A stretch of 64,000 nucleotides of DNA from Tenodera sinensis (GCA_030765045.1 CM060969.1:43565216-43629215), one strand, 5' to 3'; numbered from the stretch's first letter, positions 48,341 to 58,411 are shown. The notes: generated from the sequence alone by a model not told the origin. Numbers and translations are program-made.

Positions 48341-48344
48341 ATAT

Positions 48345-49145
48345 ATATTAAAAAAATCTTGTGTGTTCCACTCACATGACTTACTCTACTGTTGTACTGA
48401 CTATTGTTACAAACTCTTACTTCTCTAGTTTCTTCAAGTTAGTTCAGATTTACAGAAATTATCTTATTGCTAATTTTCTTGTAAGTGCAAGAGGAGTTTG
48501 GGAATACAGTAGGCTTTGCAGCAGTAAAATATTTTAAAGCTGGCCGCTATATGAAGAGTTTCAAATTCTGTTCTCTTTGCACGGTGAAGAGGTAAAAGAG
48601 CGAATAACGACCCTTCATTTGAGAAAAGTAAAAGTACTGCAAAACTCTCACAAATAACAACGAATATCTCCATAATGGTTCACTCCACCTATAAAGTGGA
48701 AAACATTATACGATACTTGTGTGTTTTAACTAGATCTACATCTGTTTAGTAAGATTTGGCCTATCCCTTACGGTTTACCAGGTATGCAAAGGTACATTCT
48801 ATTTGCCATAAACATATTTGGAACATATGGTATTTTAATCAAAATCTTTAGACCATTTTTAAGAAAATCAAAACTTTCGAAAAATTTTCTACGTAAAAAG
48901 AATATCATGTTGTATCCCTGAATGATATTTAATTTAAATACCAACTTTGGTTTTCAACCGACTTTTCGTTTTTGAGTTATGTTGTTCTCAGACAAATACA
49001 CACAGACACAGATATAATACATGTACGTTTTTCTAAAAATCCTTTCCTGTTTTGCTAATCCAATGGTCCTTAAAACATATTTCCGTTGAAATCTAGACAT
49101 CAAACTTTTAGGTAGAATGCAATACTTCACTTACTATACGCAGTG
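48345..49145 (-). repeat. R-family repeat, near full length
   Basis: On the minus strand all R blocks appear in order. The 3' end lies at about 48360 (TGTTCCACTCACATGACTTA) and the 5' end near 49140 (complement of CTGCGTATAGTAAGTGAAGT). The dinucleotide core is only a few CA steps (48995-49010). Confidence 0.8.
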
Positions 49146-49149
49146 GAGA

Positions 49150-49405
49150 AAACAATAAAAAATCAACATATTAGCTAAATCGAAATAGCTGTAGTATTTT
49201 CATCACCGCACATCTACATCGTCAGTTCTTACTGTCCAAAAATGATTTCTTGCAATGCTGCTACGCGACGAACGGCTTGTAATGTTAGCGTTCATCTGCT
49301 ATTTCAACCTCTTCTTATGTGGGTAAAACTTTGTTAATTGGTGGCAGCGAAAGAAGAGGTCGACGATATCCAGACTATTCATTACGGAACGAAATATCAA
49401 CAAAC
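49150..49405. other. Unassigned DNA upstream of the LINE
   Basis: Nothing recognised up to the target-site duplication. Confidence 0.4.
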
Positions 49406-49419
49406 AATACTAGCGAAAC
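49406..49419 (+). repeat. Target-site duplication, 5' copy
   Basis: AATACTAGCGAAAC, identical to 54739-54752 and directly flanking the LINE. Confidence 0.9.
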
Positions 49420-49644
49420 GGTTCACAGGAGGCCGTGACAGCAAAGAAATCAACCTTTAAACGTTCTCCGATATACATCAACAATCTGAATCCAAAAGAC
49501 GCTCACCGTACATAACGGATAAGTAGAACGAGTCTACTAAATATGCTTTCTCATATGTTAACAATTAAACGAGTATAACAAGCGGGTTAGTAAGACATTA
49601 TTAAAAATCCTCACACAGCAAACTAGTGTACACCATCAGAAGCA
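49420..49644 (+). promoter_or_regulatory. LINE 5' UTR / presumed internal promoter
   Basis: 225 bp between the 5' target duplication and the ORF1 ATG. It starts GGTTCACAGGAGGCCGTGAC. Non-LTR elements of this group are usually transcribed from an internal promoter here; no core motif was confirmed. Confidence 0.5.
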
Positions 49645-50956
49645 ATGACAGCTGCTGAGTACAGCAGTCTACCGTCTCACAACGTCGACACAACCACCAT
49701 GAACAACAGCACTACAAGAAACTCCAGCTATGCTACAGTTACTCAGACTTCTCCCAAGAAAGAAGAAGCTATCATCATCGACTCCCATGAGGGTCTTACC
49801 GTCAGGGACTATGCTCTCGCAGTAAGTAGATTAACCGGTCCAAGTAACAAAGTTTATCTCACGGATCTCTAACTCCAGAATATGCATATACCTAACGTCA
49901 TCTAAAGTAGCAGAATCACTGGTTACCAAACATCCTAAAATAAATATAAACAATGTTACTCTTCAGGTCTGTCCTCTAATTACCCCAAACAAAAGAATCG
50001 TTCTTTCAAATGTGTGTCCAGTTATACCAAACTCACTCATAGAAACTCAGCTAAATGCATATGGAATTAAACTAATGTCAAACATTACCTACTTAAGAGC
50101 TGGCATTTCAGAGCCAGGACTTTCCCATATCCTTAGTTTCAGACGTCAGTTTTATATTCCACCCAATGATGTGGAGAAATTACCTCCAAGCATACAGATC
50201 CTATATGAAGGCACTAAATATTGGATATACCTAACAGCGGATACCCCTACCTGCTTCATCTGCAAGCAGGAAGGCCACTTTGCAAAAAATTGCCGTGAAG
50301 CTGACGGTATACAAGAAACTACTCCTCAGGTCTTAAACAAGGACATGTTTCCTGAATTGCCTATCGCTACCAAAAACCTCCAGGACCGTCCCCCTTCCCC
50401 TCCTAAAGGAAAAGATACTGAACAGCAGCAATCACCTAACCTCACTTCTACCCCTGAGCCCATCCTGCCATTTCAAGACGAACGCAACAATTCCCCAGAA
50501 CCTATGCTAATGGAAACACAAACAAGACCTAAACGACCAATATCAAACAGCACATCTGATACAGAGGATAATGCTTATGGAAAAGAAGCGCGGCACCTCC
50601 TCGCTTCACAGCAGGCTAAGAAGGTTAAGAAAGCAAACCTTATTTCGTCAATAGCTGAATCTCTCAGACCAATTAAACATATTATCGACGCAGACACCCA
50701 CAATTATGCACTAAACTTCAGCCAGTTCCAAAGCTTTATGGAAAACAGTGTTGGAGTAACAAACATTGTTCCCATAGCTTTGGAATACACTTCAGATCTA
50801 GAATCTCTAGTGAACACAATGCAAAAAGTCTATCCCTACTATACAGAGCGTAGTATAAAGACCAGAAGTAGTAAAATTCAAAAAAAGCTGCTGGAATACA
50901 TTAATCAGGTCAACAATGCCTCTGAGCGAACAAAACCGACGTGTCCCGAAAACTAA
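49645..50956 (+). pseudogene. LINE ORF1 (nucleic-acid-binding), one frameshift
   Basis: ORF1 encodes the RNA-binding, particle-forming protein of the retrotransposon. Translation starts at ATG 49645 (MTAAEYSSLPSHNVD) and runs to a premature stop at 49872. The continuation lies in a second frame that is open from about 49862 to the TAA at 50956, without an ATG of its own at the expected point. A single one-base indel near 49858-49865 therefore explains the break. Together the two frames span about 437 codons. The second part has one CCHC zinc knuckle (CFICKQEGHFAKNC, 50252-50293), then a Pro/Ser-rich linker, and ends in a Lys-rich helix. Neighbour: ORF2 starts 43 bp after the stop. Confidence 0.85.
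50252..50293 (+). other. CCHC zinc knuckle in ORF1
   Basis: C-X2-C-X4-H-X4-C with the aromatic and glycine positions expected of retroelement nucleocapsid knuckles. Only one knuckle is visible, whereas many Jockey-group ORF1 proteins have three. Confidence 0.85.
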
Positions 50957-50999
50957 TCTTCATAGATATAACACCTTATCCCATAAACAAAATTAACAT

Positions 51000-53900
51000 A
51001 TGAATAACATACTTCAATGGAATATTAATGGTTTCCATGGCAATTTCGAGTTTCTTAAACTCTTGATCAATAAACATAACCCTGCAATTATGTGCATTCA
51101 AGAAACTAACTTCAAAGGAAACTATGTTGCATCATTACGAGGTTATACTCAATATCACAAAAACCGCAAGGACTGCCTCCATGCTAGTGGCGGCGTAGTA
51201 ACCTACGTTAAAGACAGCATCAAACATCAGGCAATACCGCTTACAACTGAACTTGAAGCAATTGCCACTAGAGTAAAACTTCCTACACCTATTTCCATTT
51301 GCAACATATATCTACCAAATAAAAGCCCACTTGATTTACATAGTAAAATAGTGGAGCAGCTCTTGCACAACGAAAATCTCAATATGCTTAACGATACCTC
51401 ACAAACACACTTCAGTACAGCCAACGGTACTTCCAGTGCAATCGACTTAACATTAATCACTCCTGATATCCAAGATAAATTTGAATGGACAGTCGCCAAG
51501 CAATTACATGGCAGTGACCATTTCCCAATTTTATTAACTAATGCAAATAACATTCCTTTAAGTTTTAACTGTCAGCCACGATGGAATTTAAAATGCGCAA
51601 ACTGGAACAAGTTCAGAGCACACGTCTCTGACAATTTATCCTATCTAACATCCCCCATGAATTTCAGTCAGTCAGATACTAACAAACTAGTAAACACGTT
51701 TGCAGAAGTGATTTTCAATTCCGCCGAGGTCACTATTCCTAGGATATACCCTGTTTCTAGGAAGACTGTATGTTGGTGGAACGAAGAATGTAAAACAGCG
51801 ATAGCATTAAAAAATAAAGCCTATTATAAATACAAAAGGCAACCTACCCCCACACACAAAATCGAGTTTCAAAAAGCCAGAGCTAAAGCACGTCAAGTAG
51901 TAAAGCACAGCAAGAAAGAGTCCTGGCTAACATTCGTGTCCACTGTAAACAGAAAAACCCCGTCACGAGTGGTATGGCAAAAAATTCGCAAAATACGGGG
52001 ATCTTACGATGGAACACATAATATAGTTTTCCACAATTATACAACAAACACTACAAGTACTGACCCCCAAACCATAGCAAACATACTGGCGCATACTTTT
52101 GCAGAGGCCTCAAGAGAAGAAGCTTGCGAAAGCAAGGTGACCCACTGCTACCAACCTGACGAAAATAACCAAGAAAACTACAATGATAACATTACTTTCA
52201 CAGAATTCATGGAGGCACTTGAAAAGAGTAAATGCTCCAGCCCTGGGCCGGATAACATTCCTTACGTAATGTTAAAACCCTTACCGCAAGATGGACTGGT
52301 TTACTTTCACGAAATCCTTAATTATATATGGAACTCAAGAACTTTTCCTAAACAGTGGCGCACAGCAACTATAGTACCCATCCCCAAACCAAACAAAGAT
52401 CTTACTTCACCTGAAAGTTTCAGACCTATAGCCCTCACCTGCTCTATGTGTAAAATACTTGAAAAAATTATAAATAACCGATTGCGTTGGAAACTAGAGA
52501 AAATGCAGTTCTTCACCGAACTTCAAAATGGTTTCCGCCAGTTTCGATCCACCACTGACCATCTTTTAATACTTGATTCTGAAATAAAAGCTGCATTTAC
52601 ACAGAAACAACATCTCATGGCAATAAGCCTAGACATAGAAAAAGCGTATGATAAAATTTCACGAGCTTACATACTCAAAACAATACGTAACATCGGTATC
52701 CGTGGTAATTTGTATCACTTTATTGACAACTTCCTTCAGGAATGGAAAATTAAAGTTCGCTACAAAGGAACCATGTCAAAAGAAGAATCCATTAATAGAG
52801 GTGTTCCACAGGGATCAGTAATCAGTGTCACACTATTTCTCATAGCTATCAACAGTATAGTAAGCAGTATTACACCACCTGTAAAAGGTATACTATTTGC
52901 AGATGACCTAACTATCTTTTGTAAGGGGAAAAAACCCTTTACTACTGCAACACTTCTTCAAGAAACACTGGAAAATCTGCACACTTGGACTAATCATGCT
53001 GGTCTTAACTTGTCATATCATAAATCGAAATGCATATGCTTCTCCAAATCACCATGTAAAGTCCCAAACCCCACAATCTGCGTGGATAACAAGCTAATCA
53101 ACTCAGTGAAGGCTATCAAAATTTTAGGTTTAACGTTTGATGCAACTCTAAGCTGGAAACATCACATTGATGATATGAGAAATGAATGCCTCAGAAGATT
53201 AAATGTACTAAAAACCCTAAGCTGCAAAAACTGGGGTTTTGATCTCAGTACCCTCATACGAACGTATCAAGCTCTCATTAGAAGTAAACTCGACTATGGA
53301 GCCCAGATCTACAATACAGCTAAATCTTCAGTTTTAAAGAAACTAGATACAATTCAAACAGCAGCTCTAAGAATATGCTTGGGAGCTTACAGTACCAGCC
53401 CTGTTTCTGCCTTAACAATGGAAACCGACGAACCACCATTGAACGTCCGCAGAACAGATCTGAGCCTAAAATTCGCCCTTAAAACTTTAGCAAGACCCGA
53501 ATCAATGATCTACCAGTACGTCCTCCCAGAAACGTCCAACCAACGTTTACAGGCTAATTCACAAAAAGAAATGTCATTTAAATCTAAATTAAGCAAATAC
53601 ATTGAAGAATATAACATAGAAGTTCCTGCCATAATGCCCAGAAAGTTTCATTGTCTACCACCTTGGAGAATACCAACTGCTCAACTAAATTTGAATATTA
53701 CAGCTTACCATAAATCCCATACAGATGCATCTTGCTATAAACAGCTGTTTCAAGAAATAACAAATGCCTACCCTAACCATACATTTATCTACACTGATGG
53801 TTCCAAAACGGACAGCGACAATGGATGTGCCATAATTACCCCAGATAAGAAACTTCAGCTGAAACTCCCTAAATATTATTCCATATTCTCCTGCGAACTT

Positions 53901-54587
53901 TCTGCACTTAAGCAAGCTTTAACATACATCATCGAATCTAGTGAGAGTAAATTTCTTATAATTTCTGATTCATTAAGCTCTCTCCAAAGTATCAGAGATC
54001 GTTCAACTGACCTCCAACTGCTTCAAGATATCCACAGTCTTTATTCCATTGCTCTAAATAAAAAGAAAATAGTTACTTTCATTTGGGTCCCTTCACACTG
54101 CGGCATTAAGGGCAATGAAGAAGCGGACAAAGCTGCTAAAGAAGCAAGTCGGTTAACAGACACACATGAACATCAAGCAGTACCTTACCGTGATATTACA
54201 AAGTACTTCTCCAAACTAATAAAAACAAGATGGAAACAGGCCTGGAATCAATCGCCTCCAGAAAAACTACACATGGTAAGGAAAGGAGACACCAATTCTT
54301 CCCCTGTCTATTCTCTTAGCAGGAAAGAGCAGGTGATTATCTCACGTCTCCGCATTGGTCATACAAGGTTAACCCACTCATACCTCCTCAGCAAAGGCCA
54401 GCCACCACAATGTGAAGTCTGCAACACCCGCCTCACAGTAAAACATCTCACAGAATGTAAGCAATACGCTACACAACGACAGCTTCATCACATCACTGGA
54501 GACTTATCCACCACTCTGAACACGCCATCCAACTGCAGAAGGGTGTTATCATTTCTCAAAGGTACGGGCTTGCATGCGAAAATATAA
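51000..54587 (+). CDS. LINE ORF2: endonuclease, reverse transcriptase, RNase H
   Basis: 1195 codons without interruption. The endonuclease covers about residues 1-180, with WN at 7-8, QE at 34-35, the VVTY strand at 66-69, IYLP at 103-106, SSAIDLTL around D149 and SDHFPI at 172-177. The block that should contain the GDFN motif is absent between IYLPNKSPLD and HNENLNMLND. The reverse transcriptase (about 390-700) has PKPNKDLTSPESFRPIALT, motif A LDIEKAYD (D545), motif B GVPQGSVISVTLF and motif C FADD (633-636). RNase H (about 928-1055) has YTDGSKT (D933), CELSALKQAL, IISDSLSSLQS and VPSHCGIKGNEEADKAA. A C-terminal Cys/His cluster (CEVCNTRLTVKHLTEC) follows. RT and RNase H look catalytically complete. 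The endonuclease is probably impaired. Confidence 0.95.
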   Translation: MNNILQWNINGFHGNFEFLKLLINKHNPAIMCIQETNFKGNYVASLRGYTQYHKNRKDCLHASGGVVTYVKDSIKHQAIPLTTELEAIATRVKLPTPISICNIYLPNKSPLDLHSKIVEQLLHNENLNMLNDTSQTHFSTANGTSSAIDLTLITPDIQDKFEWTVAKQLHGSDHFPILLTNANNIPLSFNCQPRWNLKCANWNKFRAHVSDNLSYLTSPMNFSQSDTNKLVNTFAEVIFNSAEVTIPRIYPVSRKTVCWWNEECKTAIALKNKAYYKYKRQPTPTHKIEFQKARAKARQVVKHSKKESWLTFVSTVNRKTPSRVVWQKIRKIRGSYDGTHNIVFHNYTTNTTSTDPQTIANILAHTFAEASREEACESKVTHCYQPDENNQENYNDNITFTEFMEALEKSKCSSPGPDNIPYVMLKPLPQDGLVYFHEILNYIWNSRTFPKQWRTATIVPIPKPNKDLTSPESFRPIALTCSMCKILEKIINNRLRWKLEKMQFFTELQNGFRQFRSTTDHLLILDSEIKAAFTQKQHLMAISLDIEKAYDKISRAYILKTIRNIGIRGNLYHFIDNFLQEWKIKVRYKGTMSKEESINRGVPQGSVISVTLFLIAINSIVSSITPPVKGILFADDLTIFCKGKKPFTTATLLQETLENLHTWTNHAGLNLSYHKSKCICFSKSPCKVPNPTICVDNKLINSVKAIKILGLTFDATLSWKHHIDDMRNECLRRLNVLKTLSCKNWGFDLSTLIRTYQALIRSKLDYGAQIYNTAKSSVLKKLDTIQTAALRICLGAYSTSPVSALTMETDEPPLNVRRTDLSLKFALKTLARPESMIYQYVLPETSNQRLQANSQKEMSFKSKLSKYIEEYNIEVPAIMPRKFHCLPPWRIPTAQLNLNITAYHKSHTDASCYKQLFQEITNAYPNHTFIYTDGSKTDSDNGCAIITPDKKLQLKLPKYYSIFSCELSALKQALTYIIESSESKFLIISDSLSSLQSIRDRSTDLQLLQDIHSLYSIALNKKKIVTFIWVPSHCGIKGNEEADKAAKEASRLTDTHEHQAVPYRDITKYFSKLIKTRWKQAWNQSPPEKLHMVRKGDTNSSPVYSLSRKEQVIISRLRIGHTRLTHSYLLSKGQPPQCEVCNTRLTVKHLTECKQYATQRQLHHITGDLSTTLNTPSNCRRVLSFLKGTGLHAKI
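51333..51353 (+). other. In-frame internal deletion point in the endonuclease
   Basis: The protein passes from IYLPNKSPLDLHS directly to KIVEQLLHNENLNMLND. In APE-type endonucleases of this group a segment of roughly 30-40 residues, including the catalytic GDFN motif, separates these two blocks. The frame is kept. Confidence 0.75.
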
Positions 54588-54738
54588 TATGAAAGATACT
54601 TGTTGTACTGATTTGATTGTATTCTCATGTTTTTGGTAAAATAATTGTACTAAATTTATTGTATACCGCTGTATTTCATAGAATAGTCGCGATATGACTT
54701 AATTGTTAAAGCGACTCTAAATAAATTAAAAAAAAAAA
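54588..54738 (+). terminator. LINE 3' UTR and poly(A)
   Basis: A 3' UTR of about 140 bp contains AATAAA-like sequence (TAAATAAATTAAAA at 54718) and ends in an A run at 54728-54740, the final two A residues being shared with the target duplication. Confidence 0.85.
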
Positions 54739-54752
54739 AATACTAGCGAAAC
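54739..54752 (+). repeat. Target-site duplication, 3' copy
   Basis: AATACTAGCGAAAC, identical to 49406-49419. The first two A residues cannot be distinguished from the poly(A) tail. Confidence 0.9.
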
Positions 54753-54984
54753 ATATGCTTGTCTGCATTATTCTAGTAAAGATTGCAGGGGCTACAACAA
54801 CTTGGATTTCTACGAGGGGTATTTCAATAAGTAAGTTACACATGTAGTCAGACACCACAAGCATTGTCACAATGAGTTTAAGTGCACTTCCTCCCACAGA
54901 GAGTCGTACCATGTTACTGGTAAAAGGTGCATCGTAGTGAGAGAGTGAAATGGTGCATGAACTGGAAACATACCTACACCAAAA

Positions 54985-56260
54985 TTGAAGTACGCAGTAC
55001 GATTGTTGTGGGCAAAACCTCTGAACTGAGCAGAGATTCACCGTGAAACTGTAGCGGTGCATGCACCCAACACAATGTCGGGTTCAATTGTGAAATTGTA
55101 CCAGCAATTCGAGCAAGGCCGTGCAGATGTGGGTGATGCTGATCGTGAAGGAAGTTCATCAAAATCGGCCACAGAAGACAATATGAAATGACTCTCAGCA
55201 ATCACAGAGTGAGTATCCTAGAAATTGTCAGTGGTTCAGCCCCTCAATAGGCAATGCTCATTCCATCGTGCGAGACCATCTGCAGTATCGGAAATTGTTG
55301 AGCTCCGCGATCATTGACACTCTCACGCAAAGAAGCAAGGCTTAGGTTTTTTCTGAACTACCTTCAGCTTTAGGCTGTTGAAGGCAACGATTTCCTAAGC
55401 CGCATCATTATAGGTGAAAAGACATCATTTCACACCTGCAACAAAGAGGGACCGCCTCCGTAGCGCAGTTGGTAGCGCGTCTGCCTCTGGCGCGGAGGAC
55501 CCGGGTCTGATTCCTGGTACCGGCATGGGATTTTCCCCTGCTGGGAGGTCTATACAGGATGCACTCAGCCTCGTTAGGTCCCTCGTTAGGAGCTATCCTG
55601 ATAGAAAGGTAGCGCCCTAAACGTTCAAGTAGTCAGCTTACGTTCGGAGTGCCGGCTTGCTGACCCCTGCCAACGCCAACCTGTACTCCATGGCCTTGGC
55701 TGCAGCTGGAGGACGCAGCGGCCGGGCGATGGGGGTAACTTCTGCTTTTGGGAGATGCCTAGAGATTATTAAACGAAAAGGGCGTCCATGGAGTGCACAC
55801 ATACAAGCCATCAGCAGGGAAGATCATTGTCATTACTTTCCTCGACTGTGAAGGAGTTGTTTATATAGATATTATGCAGAAGGGCACTGGCACTACTACC
55901 GATTCTTAGTGTCAAACATTGAAGTTTCTGCGCAACCTGCAAAGAACAAGAGACGTGGAAACTTAAGCAGTGCCATTGTTCTCATTCACAACAATGTAAC
56001 ACCACTCCTAGCACGCTCAACACATTCTTTGCTTCGTTTTCGATGCATATAACATACAGTCTGTCTCTGCCATCATGCTATTTTCATCTATTTGACAAGC
56101 AGAAAGAACATCTGGTAGGACACAGATTTGCCAATGATAAACAAGCTCGAGCAGCAGTTCTCTGATGGTTCAGTGATCAAGGAACGGATTTCTATTGGCA
56201 AGGTATTGAACGATTAGTAGAACCTTCAGACCATTCTTTTGGTGACCATGCAGAAAAACA
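54985..56260 (+). pseudogene. mariner transposase pseudogene
   Basis: Transposase homology in order, scattered over frames. N-terminal HTH region: IHRETVAVHAPNT, then LYQQFEQGRADVGDADREG. Next, LSAITE followed by a degraded SIV-RDHLxYRKL-like block. Then FLSRIITGDETSFH (the first catalytic Asp region of mariners) at about 55393-55430. After the SINE interruption: SAHIQAISRE, a FPRL-CLYRYYAEGH block, RRGNLSSAIVLIHNNVTP (second catalytic Asp now Asn in the HDN context) and a C-terminal LTSRKNIW-like segment. Several stops and shifts make it dead. No corrected sequence is given. Confidence 0.85.
55447..55765 (+). mobile_element. tRNA-derived SINE (family C) nested in mariner
   Basis: A box CCGTAGCGCAGTTGGTAGCG, B box GGTCTGATTCCTGG, then CATGGGATTTTCCCCTGCTG, GGAGGTCTA, CTCAGCCTCGTTAGG, and a 3' body with GGCCTTGGCTGCAGCTGGAG and ATGGGGGTAACTTCTG. 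It interrupts the mariner coding region directly after the TGDET block. Collinear with the truncated copy at 6212. Open frames 55414-55851 are shadows. Confidence 0.88.
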
Positions 56261-56359
56261 GTGTGATGTATGTGTGTCAGTTTATATTGTAGTGCATTAC
56301 TCAATAAAAGATACTGCCATTATCATGTGCAACTTACTTTTCGAATGACCCTCGTTGTT

Positions 56360-56730
56360 GAACACCACAGACTATACAATTTACTCAAGTCTTTTACTAC
56401 CCGATGTTTATATAAGCACATTCCACACAAGAATAAGTGTATACAACTTACACGTGTACAGGTTAAATTCATTTTCGTAATATATTTATCTGAAATGTGC
56501 GTGCAGTACGTCTTTCCCAGTATTTCATTGAAATTCTGTACAGCAGGAAACACTCTTGTACTGAAACTTGTACTTCGCAACGCAAGTATCTAGAAGTAAT
56601 GAAACAGAGGTAACACGAACAACAACTTGACATAAAATATTCAAAGAAGAGGTATGGCAAACGTAAATTACGACACTACACTCGTATTGCCATCTGTTAC
56701 AGAACATACACATTTTTATTTGTGAAATAG
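56360..56730. other. Unassigned DNA
   Basis: Several overlapping frames on both strands; none is recognisable. Confidence 0.4.
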
Positions 56731-56737
56731 CTATAAC

Positions 56738-57245
56738 TATTTTAAAAGAGCATTTGATTCTGTGAACAGAGACAAGTTGTGATACATCATGAAAAGCAGA
56801 GGTTTTGCTTCGCCTTTAATTATGCAAGGCCTACATGAAGACACACATTCATAATTGTAAGTACAGACATAAACAAGTCTAAAGAAACTGAAATTAATAG
56901 AGGGGTTTGACAAGGGTGTAGTACATACATCGCCCACATGTTTTAATATTATATACACATCATTAAGCATGAAACAGATGGTAAACCCTGCTATCAACAA
57001 TGCTTTTATATGTAGATCACTTAATAATTTTAGAAAATAATGAGAACGATTTATAAAGGGGCTGTTTTTATAATAGCAAAAATGTATGAGCCATATGACT
57101 TTAAAACACAAACTAATAAAAATAAAAGTATAGCTTTTAAGGAAAATAGTTAGTTCGATCTATAATTGTTACAGATGACAACATGGTAGAATAGGTCTTC
57201 AATTTAAAATATTGAGGTTTGATATCATTATCAGTTACGGAACAA
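56738..57245 (+). pseudogene. Non-LTR reverse transcriptase palm fragment
   Basis: One frame reads YFKRAFDSVNRDKL, a stop, then YIMKSRGF, i.e. RT motif A (F-D-x-x-N-R). Further on come an INRGVRQG-like motif B remnant (LIEGFDKGV then SPTCFNIIYT), a degraded FADD region, LQQKCMSHMTLK-like sequence and FNLKY-GFDI (compare FKYLGCDI). Multiple stops. It differs from the I-like ORF2 and from the Jockey end. The motif order supports an otherwise lost LINE insertion; the clade is not assigned. Confidence 0.7.
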
Positions 57246-57479
57246 GCATGTAGATGGTATGTGAGGAAATTCCAAATATTTTTAAAAATGTCCGATATAT
57301 CCAATAACATGATTTTCTATACTCTCTGTTCTACAAAATATTCCTATAAAAATGCCTATTCTTCTATCTACTTCATGTTTATTGTAACAGACGTTTGTAG
57401 AAATGGTCTTGTTACATATATATTTCCTTATAGATACAATGGGCCTAGAAGGAAACAATATGCTTAAGCGATAATCGAA

Positions 57480-57960
57480 TCTTGTAAGAGTTGGTTACTA
57501 TATGAAGCCTTTGACTGGCCCGAGGGCAATGGAGTGGTCAGAAAACAACTATGAGCGCGGCATGTAAAAAGCATTTCCAGACTTTTCGAGAAAACTGTTC
57601 GCGGGCCGGGCTGGTTTACGAAAAGGTGAATTTCGAGAAAAATCCGTGCTACATTATTCTCGCCTATATAAGCGAATTCGGTGGCGAGAAAGGGCAGTTA
57701 ATCGGAGTCGTTAAGTGTTGCACGAGACAGTCATTAGTTTTAATTGTATATGTATGTGTGTGTGCGCGTGTGTGTACAATTGTGTGTTTGTGTGCGCGCG
57801 CGTGTGTGTACAATTGTTTAGAAAAATTTCAGTGTGTGTCGTCAGAGACACTTTTGGACATTCAATCGTCGCGTCGACCTAGAGACAGTGTTAGCACGGT
57901 TTTTAGTGAGTGAAACGTCGGGGTTGTTTGCGTGAACAGTTGAGCAGTATTGGGGTTTAT
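57480..57960 (+). promoter_or_regulatory. TATA/Inr/DPE-like core promoter, possibly of an LTR
   Basis: TATATAAG at 57665-57672 is followed 30 bp on by the initiator-like GCAGTTA (57694-57700) and about 30 bp later by AGACA (57725-57729), which fits the DPE position. The surrounding block is GC-richer than its neighbours and has two copies of a TGTGTGTACAATTGT unit (57769, 57804). An LTR or a gene promoter are both possible. No TG...CA ends, paired LTR or following coding exon were found. Confidence 0.35.
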
Positions 57961-58240
57961 GTCAAACTTACAGTAAGACAGAACAGCTGTGCGAAGCAAG
58001 GTCACAACTAATTGTAGATTGTTTTAGCAATGAAACAAAAAGGGCTGTGTTTTTGTGCTTCAGTTTTAGAAGAGATATAGTGACAAAGAAAAAGTAACTG
58101 AAAAGTGCCATTTGTCACACTGGTGTTAGAAGTGGGATTTGTTATACTGTCCTTTGTCACCATACGTTTGTACATTACAAACAAGATCGATTGTCGCTTT
58201 TTGTCTTTGTTTCCATAAATGTTACAACATGGCCACCTAA
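57961..58240. other. Unassigned DNA
   Basis: Nothing recognised. Confidence 0.4.
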
Positions 58241-58242
58241 GT

Positions 58243-58358
58243 ACATTGTATTACATTCAACCCAAAAGTTCGATGTTATGGTTTCACTGGAAATACATGT
58301 TTTGATGGCCCCTGAATCCACCAGAAAAGCATTTTTAGGAAAAGGCCGGTGTGTGTGG

Positions 58359-58411
<53 letters not shown>

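Larger units (their letters stand above)
49420..54738 (+). mobile_element. I-like non-LTR retrotransposon, near full length
   Basis: A 5.3-kb element bounded by a perfect 14-bp target-site duplication and ending in poly(A). The order is 5' UTR (49420-49644), ORF1, a 43-bp spacer, ORF2 and 3' UTR. ORF2 carries an APE-type endonuclease, reverse transcriptase and RNase H. RNase H places it in the I/LOA-like side of the Jockey group rather than in Jockey proper; the exact clade is inference. The unmutated target duplication and intact long ORF2 indicate recent insertion. ORF1 has one frameshift, and the endonuclease has an internal gap. Confidence 0.93.
54813..56354 (+). mobile_element. mariner element, decayed, split by a SINE
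   Basis: The left terminus CGAGGGGTATTTCAATAAGT then AAGTTACACATG is the imperfect inverse of the right terminus CATGTGCAACTTACTTTTCG then AATGACCCTCG. TA precedes the left end (54811-54812) and TT follows the right end, a likely decayed TA target. The 1.54-kb length is a standard 1.2-1.3-kb mariner plus a SINE of about 0.3 kb. Confidence 0.9.

Noticed and set aside
53685..53915. Minus-strand frames inside the LINE (also 51227-51553 and 52322-52516)
   Set aside because: Antisense shadows of ORF2.
57551..57913. A 120-codon frame as a small gene
   Set aside because: Half of it is translated GT/GC repeat (VCVCARVC-type), so it is not credible.
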